A DNA stretch of 64,000 bases from DATARH01 sp963847345 (GTDB lineage Bacteria; Pseudomonadota; Alphaproteobacteria; ATCC43930; CGMCC-115725). The notes beneath the pieces were generated by a model. The model did not search any database. It was not told the DNA's origin and saw nothing but the letters and a program-made list of their open reading frames with translations. Shown here in pieces: positions 16,707 through 26,342 of the stretch. A program made the position numbers and the translations under genes. The DNA lies in the NCBI GenBank assembly GCA_963847345.1, contig CAWJZU010000013.1, positions 124,001 to 188,000 on the forward strand, read 5' to 3'. Numbering within the stretch: the stretch's first letter is position 1; the number at the start of each line of letters is the position of its first letter.

Positions 16707-17859
16707 CTACGCCCGGTAGCGGTCCACGAAAGCCCAATCGGGTTCGAGACCGAAGCCCGGAGCGTCGCCGATATGCAAAAATCCGTCGCGCAGCTCGGGG
16801 TGAGCCTTGAACAGCCCGTGGGCGAGCGGGTCGGTATCGGGTCCGCCATGCGAACTCGACGCCGTAGGCGCAGCGTCGCAGCGCCAGCACGAGATGCCCG
16901 TGAATCTCCGGCGCGGTATGCGGCGCGACGATGACGCCGTGCTGCTCGGCCAGCGCGGCGACGCGCAGCGCCTCTGTAAACCCGGCCGCCCGCGTCGCGT
17001 CGAACTGCACATAACGGATGCCGCCGGTGACGATGAAATCGCGCACCGTGAAACGGGTCAGCTCGCGCTCGCCATGCGCCAGCGGGATTGGCGTCGCGGC
17101 CGCCAGACGCGCGAAATCGGCCGGCTGCAGGTACCAATGCAGCGGCTCCTCGAGCCAGAAGATCCGCGCTGGTTCAACGCGGCGGGCGAAATCGATGCAG
17201 TCCGGCAGATCGTAGGGCGCGTTCATGTCGAGCATCAGGTCGGGACCATCGCCGATCGCGGCGCGCACGGCCCGGACCCGCTCAGCCTCCTCGGCGACCG
17301 TGCCGGCGCCGGTCTTCAGCTTCACGGCGCGATAGCCGAGATCGAGAAACCGCGCCATCTCCTCGGCGTAGATGGAATCCGGCGCTCCCGGCCGGTAATA
17401 GCCGCCGGTCGCGTAAGTTGGGAGCGGCCGGTTCTCGCCGCCGAGCAGTCGCCAAACCGGCAACCCCGCCGCCTTGCCCTTCAAATCCCACAACGCGATG
17501 TCAATACCGGCGATCGCCGCCATGGCCTGCGTGCGCTCGCCGCGCGGCACCGGCCGCATCGCGCCGTCGCGTCCCTCGATTGCGCCGGGGCGCGGCGAGG
17601 TCAGCGCGAACAGCCGGTCCCATACCGCCTCGTGCGCCAGCGCGTCCATGCCGCGGACGATCTCGGCGAAGCGCGCGACCCACTCGCAGACGCGAGGCAC
17701 CGGGGCGCCATGGATAAGGCCAAAGCCGACGAGCCCGTCATCGGTCCTGATCTCAGTCAGGATCACCGACCAGGCGCGAATCTCCTCGTGCGCAGTCCAC
17801 ACCGGGACCGGGCGCGGCACCGAAATCGGATGCGTCGAAATCGAAGCGATGCGGGTCAT
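16707..17859 (-). CDS. Mandelate racemase/muconate lactonizing enzyme family protein (apparent frameshift)
   Basis: Enolase-superfamily enzyme. The N-terminal capping domain starts MTRIASISTHPISVPRP. The barrel contains GIDIALWDLKGKAAGLPVWRLLGG, the Lys motif YRAVKLKTGAG, the metal ligands LMLDMN and FWLEEPL, AHGE, and VAPHTAPEIHGHL. The frame breaks near 16853, and the expected C-terminus (HGGPDTDPLAHGL .. WAFVDRYRA) continues in the next frame to 16707. Removing one T restores a protein of about 383 aa. The ATG overlaps the stop of the upstream lipoprotein (ATGA). The acid-sugar or aromatic-acid substrate is unknown; context suggests a catabolic role with boxC. Confidence 0.82.
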
Positions 17860-18308
17860 TTCGGGGGGAGTTGCCGTGGGGTTGGCTGCATCGCCACCGG
17901 CGTCTTTTCAACCGCCGCAACGACCGCATTGGGTGACGGCGGAACCTCGACAACCGCGTCGACGAATCGCCCCGTTCCGGTATAAGCCCGGCTCCATGCC
18001 ATCCACCGGTCCGTCGGCGGGTACCCTGTCGTATTTTCGGCGATCAGTTCGCGGCGCCAGCAGACGTCGAACCCGGGCGGGGCCGGGATGATTCGGGTGC
18101 CGTTCGGCGGCAAGACGAATTCGCTGGCCCCGCCGGGGGCGCCGATCGCGCAGTCCGGTCCCGCCGCAAGCACAGCCTGAACCACGGTCGGCTCGAAGCT
18201 GAAGTTGTTCAGCAGCAGACGTCCGGCCGGCGCCGGCGGAGCGGCGCAAGACGCGGTCAAGGCCAACAGTCCCGACCCAAGCAGCGCCCCGACGGCAAGA
18301 GTGCGCAC
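17856..18308 (-). CDS. Putative lipoprotein, unknown function
   Basis: Protein of 150 aa. I chose GTG 18308, preceded by AGGGGG, because it places a short basic start directly before the signal helix (VRTLAVGALLGSGLLALTASC), with a lipobox LTASC. The mature part contains RLLLNNFSFEPTVVQAVLAAGPDC, FVLPPNGTRIIPAPPGFDVCWRR and RAYTGTGRFVDAVVE, a pattern seen in small alphaproteobacterial outer-membrane-associated proteins. No family is claimed. It is co-translated with the enolase-superfamily gene through an ATGA overlap. Confidence 0.65.
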   Translation of the reverse strand: MRTLAVGALLGSGLLALTASCAAPPAPAGRLLLNNFSFEPTVVQAVLAAGPDCAIGAPGGASEFVLPPNGTRIIPAPPGFDVCWRRELIAENTTGYPPTDRWMAWSRAYTGTGRFVDAVVEVPPSPNAVVAAVEKTPVAMQPTPRQLPPK

Positions 18309-18348
18309 GCTATCCCCCTGTTTTCTTCGCGACTGGCGCGCCGATCCT

Positions 18349-19215
18349 CTATTCGCCGCCAAGAAAATCCTTGGTCCACTGCCCGTAGTCGGCGACGCGC
18401 GTCACCCGCTGCAGCAGGTCGGGCGAGGCGATCCCGGTCAGTTCGCCGGGCTTGGCGCCGTCGCGCAGCGCCTTCAGCGTGTTGTAGACAGCCTGCACGG
18501 CGGCACTGAACGGCGCGTGCCCCTGCAGCGCGACCCGTACCTTGTGCGCCCCCATCCAGTCGAGATCGGCGAGATGGCCGGCGCCGCCACCGGTGATCAG
18601 CGGTATCCGGATTTCCGCCGAGATCGCCTCGATCGCCTCGACCGTGACGCCGCCGGCCAGGAAGATCGCGTCGACCCCGGCGGCCTCATAGGCCTTGGCG
18701 CGCCGCATCGCGTCGTCGAGGCTGGTCAGCGCGAGCGCGCTGGTGCGGCCGGCGATGGCCAGTTTCTTGTCCTGGCGCGCCGACAGGGCCGCTTTCATCT
18801 TGCCGATTCCCTCCTCGACCGGGATCAGCGTCGGCTTGCCGGAGGGTCCGTAGGGGCGCGGCAGCAGCGTGTCCTCGATCGACAGCGCGCAGACGCCCGA
18901 TGTCTCCAGCTCCTCGACCGTGCGCCGCACGTTCAGCGCGTTGCCGTAGCCGTGATCGGCATCGACCAGCAGGCAGAGATTGCCGGCGCGGCAAATGCGA
19001 TAGGCCTGGGCCGCGAATTCGCTCAGGGTCAGCACGACGAGATCGGGAGCGCCGAGTACGGCCATCGAACCGATCGACCCGGAGAAGATGCCGACCTCAA
19101 ACCCGAGCTCCTCGGCGATGCGCGCCGAGATCGCGTCGTACACCGAGCCGGTATGGACGCAGCGGTCGCCGGCGAGAAGCGCGCGAAACCGTTCGCGCCG
19201 TTCGGTCCAGTCCAT
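18349..19215 (-). CDS. Isocitrate lyase/PEP mutase family protein
   Basis: Barrel enzyme of 288 aa of the ICL/PEPM superfamily. Visible features are CVHTGSVYDAISARIAEELGF, IFSGSIGSMAVLGAPDLVVLTLSEF, the metal/substrate loop LLVDADHGYGNALNVRRTV, SIEDTLLPRPYG and IAGRTSAL. It lacks the KKCGH loop of true isocitrate lyase. The closest characterised type is the oxaloacetate decarboxylase/2,3-dimethylmalate-lyase-like branch, which cleaves C-C bonds next to a carboxylate. It is the first gene of the minus-strand group that continues through the lipoprotein, the enolase-superfamily enzyme and boxC. Exact substrate unknown. Confidence 0.83.
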   Translation of the reverse strand: MDWTERRERFRALLAGDRCVHTGSVYDAISARIAEELGFEVGIFSGSIGSMAVLGAPDLVVLTLSEFAAQAYRICRAGNLCLLVDADHGYGNALNVRRTVEELETSGVCALSIEDTLLPRPYGPSGKPTLIPVEEGIGKMKAALSARQDKKLAIAGRTSALALTSLDDAMRRAKAYEAAGVDAIFLAGGVTVEAIEAISAEIRIPLITGGGAGHLADLDWMGAHKVRVALQGHAPFSAAVQAVYNTLKALRDGAKPGELTGIASPDLLQRVTRVADYGQWTKDFLGGE

Positions 19216-19441
19216 TGCTTTCCCCTTTTTGGCTGTCGCGGCAACGGCGGCAGCATATCACTCGCGCGACGATTGTCATCCGCGCCCCGCGCGGCACTGG
19301 GGCGACCCCCGCGACCGGCTCTCGCGGACGCCCGAGATGATGCCTTCCTGAACCGCTGCGATGCGTTACACTGTGCCGCATCAAGCGGCAAAAACGACTT
19401 GGCGGTGGCGTCGCCGCGACGCCGCGCGGGAGCGGAAGGAC

Positions 19442-21046
19442 ATGCAGGCGGATTACGTGATTGTCGGCGCCGGTTCGGCCGGCTGCGTTCTGGCCAACCG
19501 ACTGACCGAGGACCCATCGGTGCGGGTCATCCTGATCGAGGCCGGCGGGCGCGACTGGAACCCGCTGATCCACATCCCGGCCGGCTTCATGAAGATGCTC
19601 GACCACAAGACCCTGACCTGGGGGTTCAAGGCCGATGCGTGCGACGGTCGCGAGATCATCTACCCGCGCGGCCGGGTGCTCGGTGGCTCCTCGTCGATCA
19701 ATGGGCTAATCTACATCCGCGGCCAGCCCGAGGATTACGACCACTGGGCGCAGCTCGGCAATCGCGGCTGGTCATGGGACGACTGCCTGCCCTATTTCAA
19801 GCGGGCCGAGCGCTGGGAGGGCGAGCACGACGACGTCCACGGCAAAGACGGGTTCCTGTTCACGTCGAAGATGGACGGGTCGCCGCTTTGCGCCAAGGTA
19901 ATCGAGGCCGGCATGCAGCTCGGCCTCGAATACCGCGAGGACGTCAACAACCTGCCGCCCGGCGCCGGCCCGAGCATCGGCTGGTGCCAGCAGACCCGCG
20001 GCGGCCGCCGCCGCGCCAGCACGGCGCGCAGCTATCTGCGACCGGTGTTAAAGCGACCGAACCTGCAGCTCGTAACCAAGGCACTGGTGCATCGCGTGGT
20101 GTTCGACGGGAAGCGCGCCACCGGCGTCGAGTTCTCGCGCAACGGGGTGGCAGAACGGGCCGACGCGGCGCGCGAGGTGATCCTGTCCGCCGGCGCGATC
20201 GGCTCGCCGCATATCCTGCAACTGTCGGGGGTCGGAGATCCGGAGCATCTCGGGCGCATCGGCGTGCCGGTCGTGCACGAGCTGCGAGGCGTCGGTAAGA
20301 ACATGCAGGACCACTACGTCGTGCGCGTCACCTACCCGATCCACGGCATCGCGACGGCGAACGAGCGGGCGCGCGGCCTGCCGCTGGCCAGCGAGTTGGT
20401 GCGCTACGCGCTGACCGGCAAGGGCATTTTGACCTACAGCGCGTCGCTGATCGCCGCCTCGGTCAAGATCCTGCCGGAATCGGCGACGCCGGACGTGCAG
20501 ATCTCGTTCGCGCCGGGCAGCTTCAAGGACGGCCAGATCGGGCAGCTCGAAGCCGAGCCCGGCCTGACCGGCGGCCCCTGGCAGATGCGCCCCTTGTCGC
20601 GCGGCTATGTCGAGGCCAAGACGAACCGGCCCGGCGACGCGCCAGCGATCAACCCGCGTTATCTGACCGAGGAGAGCGACCGGCGCGCGATCGTCGGCGG
20701 CCTGAAATACGTTCGCGAAATCTTCGCGGCGCCGGCGCTGCAGCCCTATGTCGGCGAGGAAAAGCTGCCGGGCAAGCAGGTGCAGAGTGACGACGAGCTG
20801 CTGGATTACGCGAAGCGCAACGGCAACACGGTGTATCACGCGAGCTGTACCTGCATGATGGGCCCGCAGGTGAACTGCGTCGTGGACAGCGAATTGCGCG
20901 TGCACGGCCTCGACGGCCTGCGCGTCGTCGATGCCTCGGTGATGCCGTCGGTGACCTCGACCAACACGAACGCCCCGACCATCATGATCGCCGAAAAGGG
21001 CGCCGAAATGATCAAGGCCGCCGCGCGGCAGCGTCTGGCAGCTTAG
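19442..21046 (+). CDS. GMC-family FAD oxidoreductase (choline dehydrogenase-like)
   Basis: Flavoprotein of 534 aa that oxidises alcohols. The ATG at 19442 immediately precedes the FAD-binding Rossmann motif DYVIVGAGSAGCVLANRL. GMC signature 1 is RGRVLGGSSSINGLIYIRG; signature 2 is GAIGSPHILQLSGVGDP. The active-site His is in VYHASCTCMMGP, and the C-terminus has VDASVMPSVTSTNTNAPTIM. An upstream in-frame ATG (19361) would add 27 unsupported residues. Divergent from the ICL/PEPM gene and followed by an MFS carrier, suggesting uptake and oxidation of an alcohol substrate. Substrate unknown. Confidence 0.88.
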   Translation: MQADYVIVGAGSAGCVLANRLTEDPSVRVILIEAGGRDWNPLIHIPAGFMKMLDHKTLTWGFKADACDGREIIYPRGRVLGGSSSINGLIYIRGQPEDYDHWAQLGNRGWSWDDCLPYFKRAERWEGEHDDVHGKDGFLFTSKMDGSPLCAKVIEAGMQLGLEYREDVNNLPPGAGPSIGWCQQTRGGRRRASTARSYLRPVLKRPNLQLVTKALVHRVVFDGKRATGVEFSRNGVAERADAAREVILSAGAIGSPHILQLSGVGDPEHLGRIGVPVVHELRGVGKNMQDHYVVRVTYPIHGIATANERARGLPLASELVRYALTGKGILTYSASLIAASVKILPESATPDVQISFAPGSFKDGQIGQLEAEPGLTGGPWQMRPLSRGYVEAKTNRPGDAPAINPRYLTEESDRRAIVGGLKYVREIFAAPALQPYVGEEKLPGKQVQSDDELLDYAKRNGNTVYHASCTCMMGPQVNCVVDSELRVHGLDGLRVVDASVMPSVTSTNTNAPTIMIAEKGAEMIKAAARQRLAA

Positions 21047-21194
21047 ATGGACCGGAAGCGTCGCCTACAGCGCTAGCGAGGGAGCGCTTTCGCTGTTGGC
21101 GGCTGCCGGGCATTTGCTCGGCCGCACTGCTGCGTCATGCGTTGGGTCGCTCGAAAAAGGGCGCTGACAGGCGCAAGAATTGCTCGGCTTTGCC

Positions 21195-22460
21195 ATGCGG
21201 GGCAGCGTCACGCTCCGGGCACTCCTGCTCAGGGCGAGGGAGAAACAACTGAGCGGCAGAAAGACCGTCGTCGTCGCCGGGCTCGGGACCACGCAGACCC
21301 TGGCCTGGGCGTCGAGTTTTTATCTGCCGGCGATCCTCGGGGCGCCGATCGCGATCGCGCTTGGCATCGCACCGACCGTGTTTTTCGGCCTGTTCTCGGC
21401 GGCGCTGCTGCTGTCGGCGGCGACCGCCCCTTATGTCGGAGCGCTGATCGACCGGCACGGCGGACGCGCCGTGCTGGTCGCCTCGAATGTCATACTGGCC
21501 GTTGGTCTCGTGCTGCTCGGGCTGGCGCACGGTGTCCCGAGTCTGGCGCTGGCCTGGGTTGTGCTGGGCATCGGCATGGCGATGGGGTTGTATGACCCGG
21601 CCTTCGCGGCGCTGACCCGGCTGTACGGCAGCGGCGCGCGCGGACCGATCACCGGGATCACGCTGATCGCCGGCTTTGCGAGCACGGTAGGCTGGCCCGT
21701 CACGGCGTGGATCGAGCACGCGGTCGGCTGGCGCGAGGCGTGCCTGATCTGGGCCGCGGTCAATCTCTGCGTGGCCATGCCGCTCAATCTGCTGGCGATA
21801 CCGCCGGCCGCGCCATTGCACGCTCCGAAACCCGGAGCGACTGCGGCTAAACCCGATGCCGACGCGCCGCCCGGCGCGATGCTGATCCTTGCTTATTTTT
21901 TTTCGGCGACGCGGTTTGTCTCCGGCGCGCTGGCGGCGCATCTTCCTGGATTGCTGCTCGGGATGGGGGCGACCGAGGTGGCGGCAATCGCCGCCGCGGC
22001 GTTGGTCGGACCGGCGCAGGTCGGGGCGCGCATTGCAGAATTCGGGCTGTTGCGCTCGTTTCACCCGGTTATTTCGGCGCGGATTGCTGCCATACTGCAT
22101 CCCGTGGGGGCCGCGTTTCTGGTCGTGCTCGGCCCCGCGGGGGCGGCGGTTTTCGCGGTGCTGCACGGCGCCGGCAACGGCATGATCACGATCGCGAAGG
22201 GCACCTTGCCGCTCGCGATTTTCGGGCCGGCCGGCTACGGAAGGCGCAACGGCATTCTGTCGGTCCCGACCCGGATCGCCGAGGCGAGCGCGCCGTTGGT
22301 GTTCGGTCTTCTGCTGACTGCGATCGGCAGCCAGGCGGTCCTTGTTACAGCCGGCCTGTGCCTGTCGGCCTTCGCCTCGCTATTGCTGCTGCGTGTGCGT
22401 CCGGCGCCGGATCAGGCATTGCCGAGCCCCGGAGACAGCCGCCGCCAGCCAGGGACTTGA
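21195..22460 (+). CDS. MFS transporter
   Basis: Major facilitator of about 421 aa with twelve predicted membrane helices. Typical segments are the loop 2-3 motif VGALIDRHGGRAVLVASN, then GLYDPAFAALTRLYG and, in the second half, GMGATEVAAIAAAALVGPAQVGAR. The start is uncertain: TTG 21180 and ATG 21195 are in frame, and neither has a good Shine-Dalgarno. It lies 148 bp after the GMC gene on the same strand. The substrate cannot be inferred. Confidence 0.82.
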   Translation: MRGSVTLRALLLRAREKQLSGRKTVVVAGLGTTQTLAWASSFYLPAILGAPIAIALGIAPTVFFGLFSAALLLSAATAPYVGALIDRHGGRAVLVASNVILAVGLVLLGLAHGVPSLALAWVVLGIGMAMGLYDPAFAALTRLYGSGARGPITGITLIAGFASTVGWPVTAWIEHAVGWREACLIWAAVNLCVAMPLNLLAIPPAAPLHAPKPGATAAKPDADAPPGAMLILAYFFSATRFVSGALAAHLPGLLLGMGATEVAAIAAAALVGPAQVGARIAEFGLLRSFHPVISARIAAILHPVGAAFLVVLGPAGAAVFAVLHGAGNGMITIAKGTLPLAIFGPAGYGRRNGILSVPTRIAEASAPLVFGLLLTAIGSQAVLVTAGLCLSAFASLLLLRVRPAPDQALPSPGDSRRQPGT

Positions 22461-22634
22461 TTGACTGGGCCCGGGAGATGCAGGAAATCGAACCGCGCCG
22501 CGCAGGGATGCCGCCGTGCATGGCAAGCTTGTCGGGCAGGTCCGCCAAACCTGAGTAGGCATCCGCCGGGCGCCCGGTGTACGCTCGGCCGCGCTCGAAT
22601 TCGTCGAGCACGCGCATGCAGGGGGAGGGCCGAG

Positions 22635-23735
22635 ATGGGCGCCAGTGACAAGACTAGCGGGATCATGTTCACCGATTGCGAGATCACGGCCTCGGTGAGC
22701 GCCGGAGCCAGTGCCAGCGCCGGTGGGGGCGGCGGATCAAGCGGGCACGCGGATGCGCACGAGCAGCGCTGGGAAGTCGTGATCGCCGGCAAGCGCATCA
22801 AGACCGTCGACGTGCACGCGCATTGCATCGTCCCGGACGCCGCCAAAGTCATCAACCATCCGCTCGAAGCGCCCGGCCTCCTCTGGTCGAATGTGGGCGA
22901 CCGGCTGGCGCAGATGGACCGCTCCGGGGTCGATGTCGAGGCGCTCAGCATAAACCCGTACTGGTATCGCGCCGAGCGCGACGCCGCCGCCGAGCTGATC
23001 CGGATACAGAACGAGCAGCTCGTCGAATTCTGCGCCGGCCACCCCGACCGCTTTGTCGCTTTCGCAACGGCCGCGTTGCAACACCCGGATCTGGCCGCTC
23101 AGCAGGTCGAGCACGCCGTGAAAAACCTCGGCTTCCGCGGTGTCGGGGTCGCCGGCAGCGTCGCCGGCGAGGATGTCGCCAACCCGAAATTCCATCCGTT
23201 CTGGGCGAAATGCGAGGAGCTTGGAGTGCTCGTGTTCATGCACCCGCTCGGCACCCGCGAATTGGAGCCGAGCGGCCGGCTGTCAGGCAACGGCCTGTTG
23301 ACCAACACGATCGGCAACCCACTCGAAACGACGATCGCGCTGTCGCACCTGATCTTCGAAGGCACGCTCGACCGCTTCCCGGGCCTCAAGATCTGCGCCG
23401 CGCACGGCGGCGGCTTTCTGCCCTCCTACATGAACCGCTCGGACGCGGTCATGACGACGTTCCCGGACCGGGTCGGCACCTACCCGAAGAAGAAGCCGAC
23501 CGAATACATCAGAGGCGGCCAGCTCTATTTCGATTCGATCATGTTCACCGGCGAGGCCATGCGCCACCTGATCGCCGAAGCAGGCATCGATCACGTCGTG
23601 CTCGGGACCGACTACCCGTTCCCGTGGAACACCGCTCCGGTCGATCACATCCTGTCGGTCCCAGGTCTGAGCGACGGCGACAAGATCAAGATCCTCGGCG
23701 CCACGGCGGCCAAACTGCTCGGCATCGCCGATTGA
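22635..23735 (+). CDS. Amidohydrolase (ACMSD-like)
   Basis: Metal-dependent hydrolase/decarboxylase of 366 aa in the amidohydrolase-2 family that includes aminocarboxymuconate-semialdehyde decarboxylase. The start ATG 22635 follows GGGGAGGG. After an unusual Ser/Ala/Gly-rich N-terminal segment (residues about 19-38, SVSAGASASAGGGGGSSG), the barrel begins with the metal motif TVDVHAHCIVP. Further ligands are in VFMHPLG, AAHGGGFLPSY and VLGTDYPFPW. Such enzymes decarboxylate or hydrolyse aromatic ring-cleavage products. This fits the surrounding catabolic genes, but the substrate is inferred only. Confidence 0.87.
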   Translation: MGASDKTSGIMFTDCEITASVSAGASASAGGGGGSSGHADAHEQRWEVVIAGKRIKTVDVHAHCIVPDAAKVINHPLEAPGLLWSNVGDRLAQMDRSGVDVEALSINPYWYRAERDAAAELIRIQNEQLVEFCAGHPDRFVAFATAALQHPDLAAQQVEHAVKNLGFRGVGVAGSVAGEDVANPKFHPFWAKCEELGVLVFMHPLGTRELEPSGRLSGNGLLTNTIGNPLETTIALSHLIFEGTLDRFPGLKICAAHGGGFLPSYMNRSDAVMTTFPDRVGTYPKKKPTEYIRGGQLYFDSIMFTGEAMRHLIAEAGIDHVVLGTDYPFPWNTAPVDHILSVPGLSDGDKIKILGATAAKLLGIAD

Positions 23736-23755
23736 CCGTCGCAGCGACGGGACGC

Positions 23756-24484
23756 ATGACACCGGGCGACGCTGAACCTGACACATTCGGCCGTGGCGCC
23801 CCCTCCCTTATCCACCCCTCGCCAGGCTCGACCGCTGGATCACGGGGGAGGGAAGGGCGGGGGCATCGACCAGCATCTTGGATAGGCGGCGTAAGGCACG
23901 TTTCGGCCGCGGCGCTGGTCTCTCTCTGTGTCACCGGATGCGACGGCGGCAGCGGCGGCGCGCCGCCCTCGACGGCCGGATCCGAGCCGGCTGCCCCTGC
24001 CGCCACCGCCGCAGCCTCCGAGCCCGGTCCGCTGCCGCCGACGCCGACGACCCCCAGCGCACGGCTTCAGGTCGGGTTCGGCGGCCTGGTCGATACGATC
24101 GAGGTCAGCGCGGTTGAGTATCTGCCATTGCGGGAGGCGATGCTCGTCGCGCCGGACGGCACGATCGTGCCGGCGACCTACATTACCGTCGGCGACAACC
24201 CGCGCCTCGCGACCGGCCAATGGTCGGTGGCCCAGCGCTGGGACAATCTGGGAAACCAGGACAACGCCCTCGCCGCGATGGCGCTGCACAATGCGCAGGC
24301 CGGCGCCGCGCTCTACTCGCACAGGCAGCTGCTGGCGATGGTGTCGCGCGCCGACATTCCGCTGCCCGATCCGGTCGCCTATCGCCGCGACTGGCGAGAG
24401 TGGCGCATCCGGCTCACCTTCGGCACGCCGCCGGGCGAACTCGAGACCCGCATCATCGCCGCCCCCGAGCCGCCGCCCGGATAA
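23756..24484 (+). CDS. Putative lipoprotein, unknown function (start uncertain)
   Basis: The recognisable part is a signal helix SAAALVSLCVTGC with lipobox VTGC near 23940, followed by a Ser/Pro/Ala linker and a domain of about 140 aa (LQVGFGGLVDTIEVSAVEYLPLREAMLV to LETRIIAAPEPPPG). The only canonical in-frame start is ATG 23756, which puts 45 poorly fitting residues before the signal and runs through a CCCTCCC..GGGAGGG palindrome. A TTG at 23878 in the next frame gives MDRRRKARF, a natural signal-peptide start, so one base may be wrong near 23900. Function unknown. Confidence 0.55.
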   Translation: MTPGDAEPDTFGRGAPSLIHPSPGSTAGSRGREGRGHRPASWIGGVRHVSAAALVSLCVTGCDGGSGGAPPSTAGSEPAAPAATAAASEPGPLPPTPTTPSARLQVGFGGLVDTIEVSAVEYLPLREAMLVAPDGTIVPATYITVGDNPRLATGQWSVAQRWDNLGNQDNALAAMALHNAQAGAALYSHRQLLAMVSRADIPLPDPVAYRRDWREWRIRLTFGTPPGELETRIIAAPEPPPG

Positions 24485-24505
24485 AGGGCGATCGACAGAG
24501 TACAC

Positions 24506-25646
24506 TCATGGGCGGTCGCGCTCCTCAAGTATCCGAATGGCTGCGTTCCACAGACGCAGGCTGTCGCCGAGGCCTCCGATCCCGGCATCGACATGCGCGA
24601 ACCGCTCGATCAGGTACAATTCGGCGCGCGAGCCCAGCGCGGCGGCCAGCTTCACGCTTTCACCGGCCGGGATCATCGTGTCGTCCTCACCGTGCACCAC
24701 GAACACCGGACCGGCGAGAAGCGGCAACGCCCGGCCTTTCAGATCGAGACGTTGCAGTTCCGCCCGGATCGCCTCCGGCAATCGCTCGATAAGCGCGGGC
24801 ACGAGCAGCGGATCGCGATTGGCGACGAGGTCATAGACGGCGCGTCCCTCGGGACCGAGCCGCGCGACAAGTTCGGTGATATCGGAAGCCGGGTCGGATA
24901 GACGCCGATCGGCGATCGCGATCAGCGTGGCGCGGTCGGCCGAGTCATGCACCCGCTCAGCATTGCCGCGCAGGAAGACGAACGCTGCATATTCGTTCGG
25001 GGCCGCGCCGACCCAATTCCCGTCTGCCGCCCGGTATGCGCCGGTCGTCGCGAAGCCGATCGCCGCGTCAATGTCGTAGTAGCCGCCGATCGTCACGGCG
25101 AACCGGACCAACCGCCCGGCCCGCGTCTCCCCGGCAGCAAGCAAAGCCGGGCCCGCGCCGAACGAGATCGCGACGAGTTCCGACCGAGCGGTCGGCGCCA
25201 TTAGCGATTCGCCGCGCCAATTCCTCGATCGCGTCAGCGATGATCGCGCTGTCGGCATCACTGACCCGGAGCGCACGCAAATTGGCGATTTCCGGGATCA
25301 GCACGACAAAGCGGGACCGCGCCAGGCTCCCTGCAAAGGCGACGAGGCGCGGGTCGTCCTTGCCGTAAGGTGTCAGTCCGGGCACGACGACGGCTGCGCC
25401 GCGCGGCGGTTCGCCGGGCTGATAAAGATCGCCGGTCGCCTCGCCCGCACTGCGGCCGGTATAGCGGATCGTCGTCCGCACCGGCCCCGGGGTGGTCTCC
25501 TTGAGCCGGCTCGGACCGTCGCCTGCCGCTATATCGGCGAGCAGCGCGGCCGCCTCGTTGCCTCGCGGCGACACGCACCCGGTAAGGCAAAGAGAAATGA
25601 GGCAGACTGCCGCGAACGGCTGAAAACCGCTGGCGCGCCTGCGCAC
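24506..25646 (-). CDS. Alpha/beta-hydrolase lipoprotein (apparent frameshift)
   Basis: Two frames join into one protein of about 379 aa. GTG 25646 gives VRRRASGFQPFAAVCLISLCLTGC, a lipoprotein signal written here as two parts around FAAVC; an upstream ATG at 25706 is also open. The first frame runs through GAAVVVPGLTPYGKDDPRL and ends near 25190. The second frame continues ELVAISFGAGPALLAAGE, where the Ser in AISFG is the nucleophile elbow. The acid is likely in VHGEDDTMIP and the His in ERFAHVD. One extra base explains the break. The substrate is unknown; it resembles dienelactone-hydrolase/peptidase-like folds. Confidence 0.72.
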
Positions 25647-25707
25647 CGGCGGATTCGGGCCCCGCCTCGTGCGAACCGGCCCCCAGCCCGGAGCAACCGC
25701 CCTCATA

Positions 25708-25738
25708 AACGTAAAGCCGCCCCGACGCTGGGGGCGGC
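25708..25738 (-). terminator. Intrinsic terminator of the DUF992 gene
   Basis: On the minus strand GCCGCCCC..GGGGCGGC forms an 8-bp GC-rich stem followed by TTTACGTTT. It lies 27 bp past the stop of the DUF992 gene and before the hydrolase lipoprotein gene. Confidence 0.75.
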
Positions 25739-25764
25739 CATGGCGGTCCGAATGAAACGGCGGT

Positions 25765-26244
25765 TTACGGGGCCGCTTGCAGCGTCATCGAGGCCACGCC
25801 GGCCGCGACATTGAGCCCGGTGGTGCCTTCGATGCTGAGCGGCTGCAGCGCGATCGAGTTATTGCTGCCGCCGACCAGAGCATTGGCGCCGAGCCCCACC
25901 CCGACGGTCGCGCCGGCGGTGACACCGCCATAATTGCCTGCGAGAGCACCGGGCCCCACCTGTCCGGGCGCGAACACGCCCCAAAGCAGGACGCCGCCCC
26001 TGGTGAAGCCGATATCGACACCGAATTTCGAAATCGTTCCGGTGTAGTGCTCCACGCGCCCCCCCGGCCCGGAAAACGTGCATCCCAGGTCGCGTGACGA
26101 GCCGAAGATGAATCCCACGGTGCCGGAGGCATTGCAGTTCAGCGTCCCGATCTGGACGCCACTTTGCGCGCCTGCCGGCGTTGCGAACGGTACCGACAAC
26201 GCGATGGCCGCGATCGCGGCCGCATACCGTAACCCATACGACAT
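25765..26244 (-). CDS. DUF992 family protein
   Basis: Exported protein of 159 aa. ATG 26244 gives MSYGLRYAAAIAAIALS, then a signal cleavage near PAGAQS. The body shows the DUF992 pattern: VQIGTLNCNASGTVGFIFGSSRDLGCTF, GGRVEHYTGTISKFGVDIGF, WGVFAP, LAGNYGGVTAGATVGVGLGANALVGG and SIALQPLSIEG. The family is almost confined to alphaproteobacteria and has no assigned function; it is predicted periplasmic. A terminator follows. This gene is a useful lineage marker. Confidence 0.9.
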   Translation of the reverse strand: MSYGLRYAAAIAAIALSVPFATPAGAQSGVQIGTLNCNASGTVGFIFGSSRDLGCTFSGPGGRVEHYTGTISKFGVDIGFTRGGVLLWGVFAPGQVGPGALAGNYGGVTAGATVGVGLGANALVGGSNNSIALQPLSIEGTTGLNVAAGVASMTLQAAP

Positions 26245-26342
26245 AACCCGCTTTCCCTTACTGTTTCGCGCTCTCACGCCTGACTCACAGGGATATACAC
26301 GGGTTCCACCAGTGGTGGAACCGCCATGCGGCTGGCGAGTGC

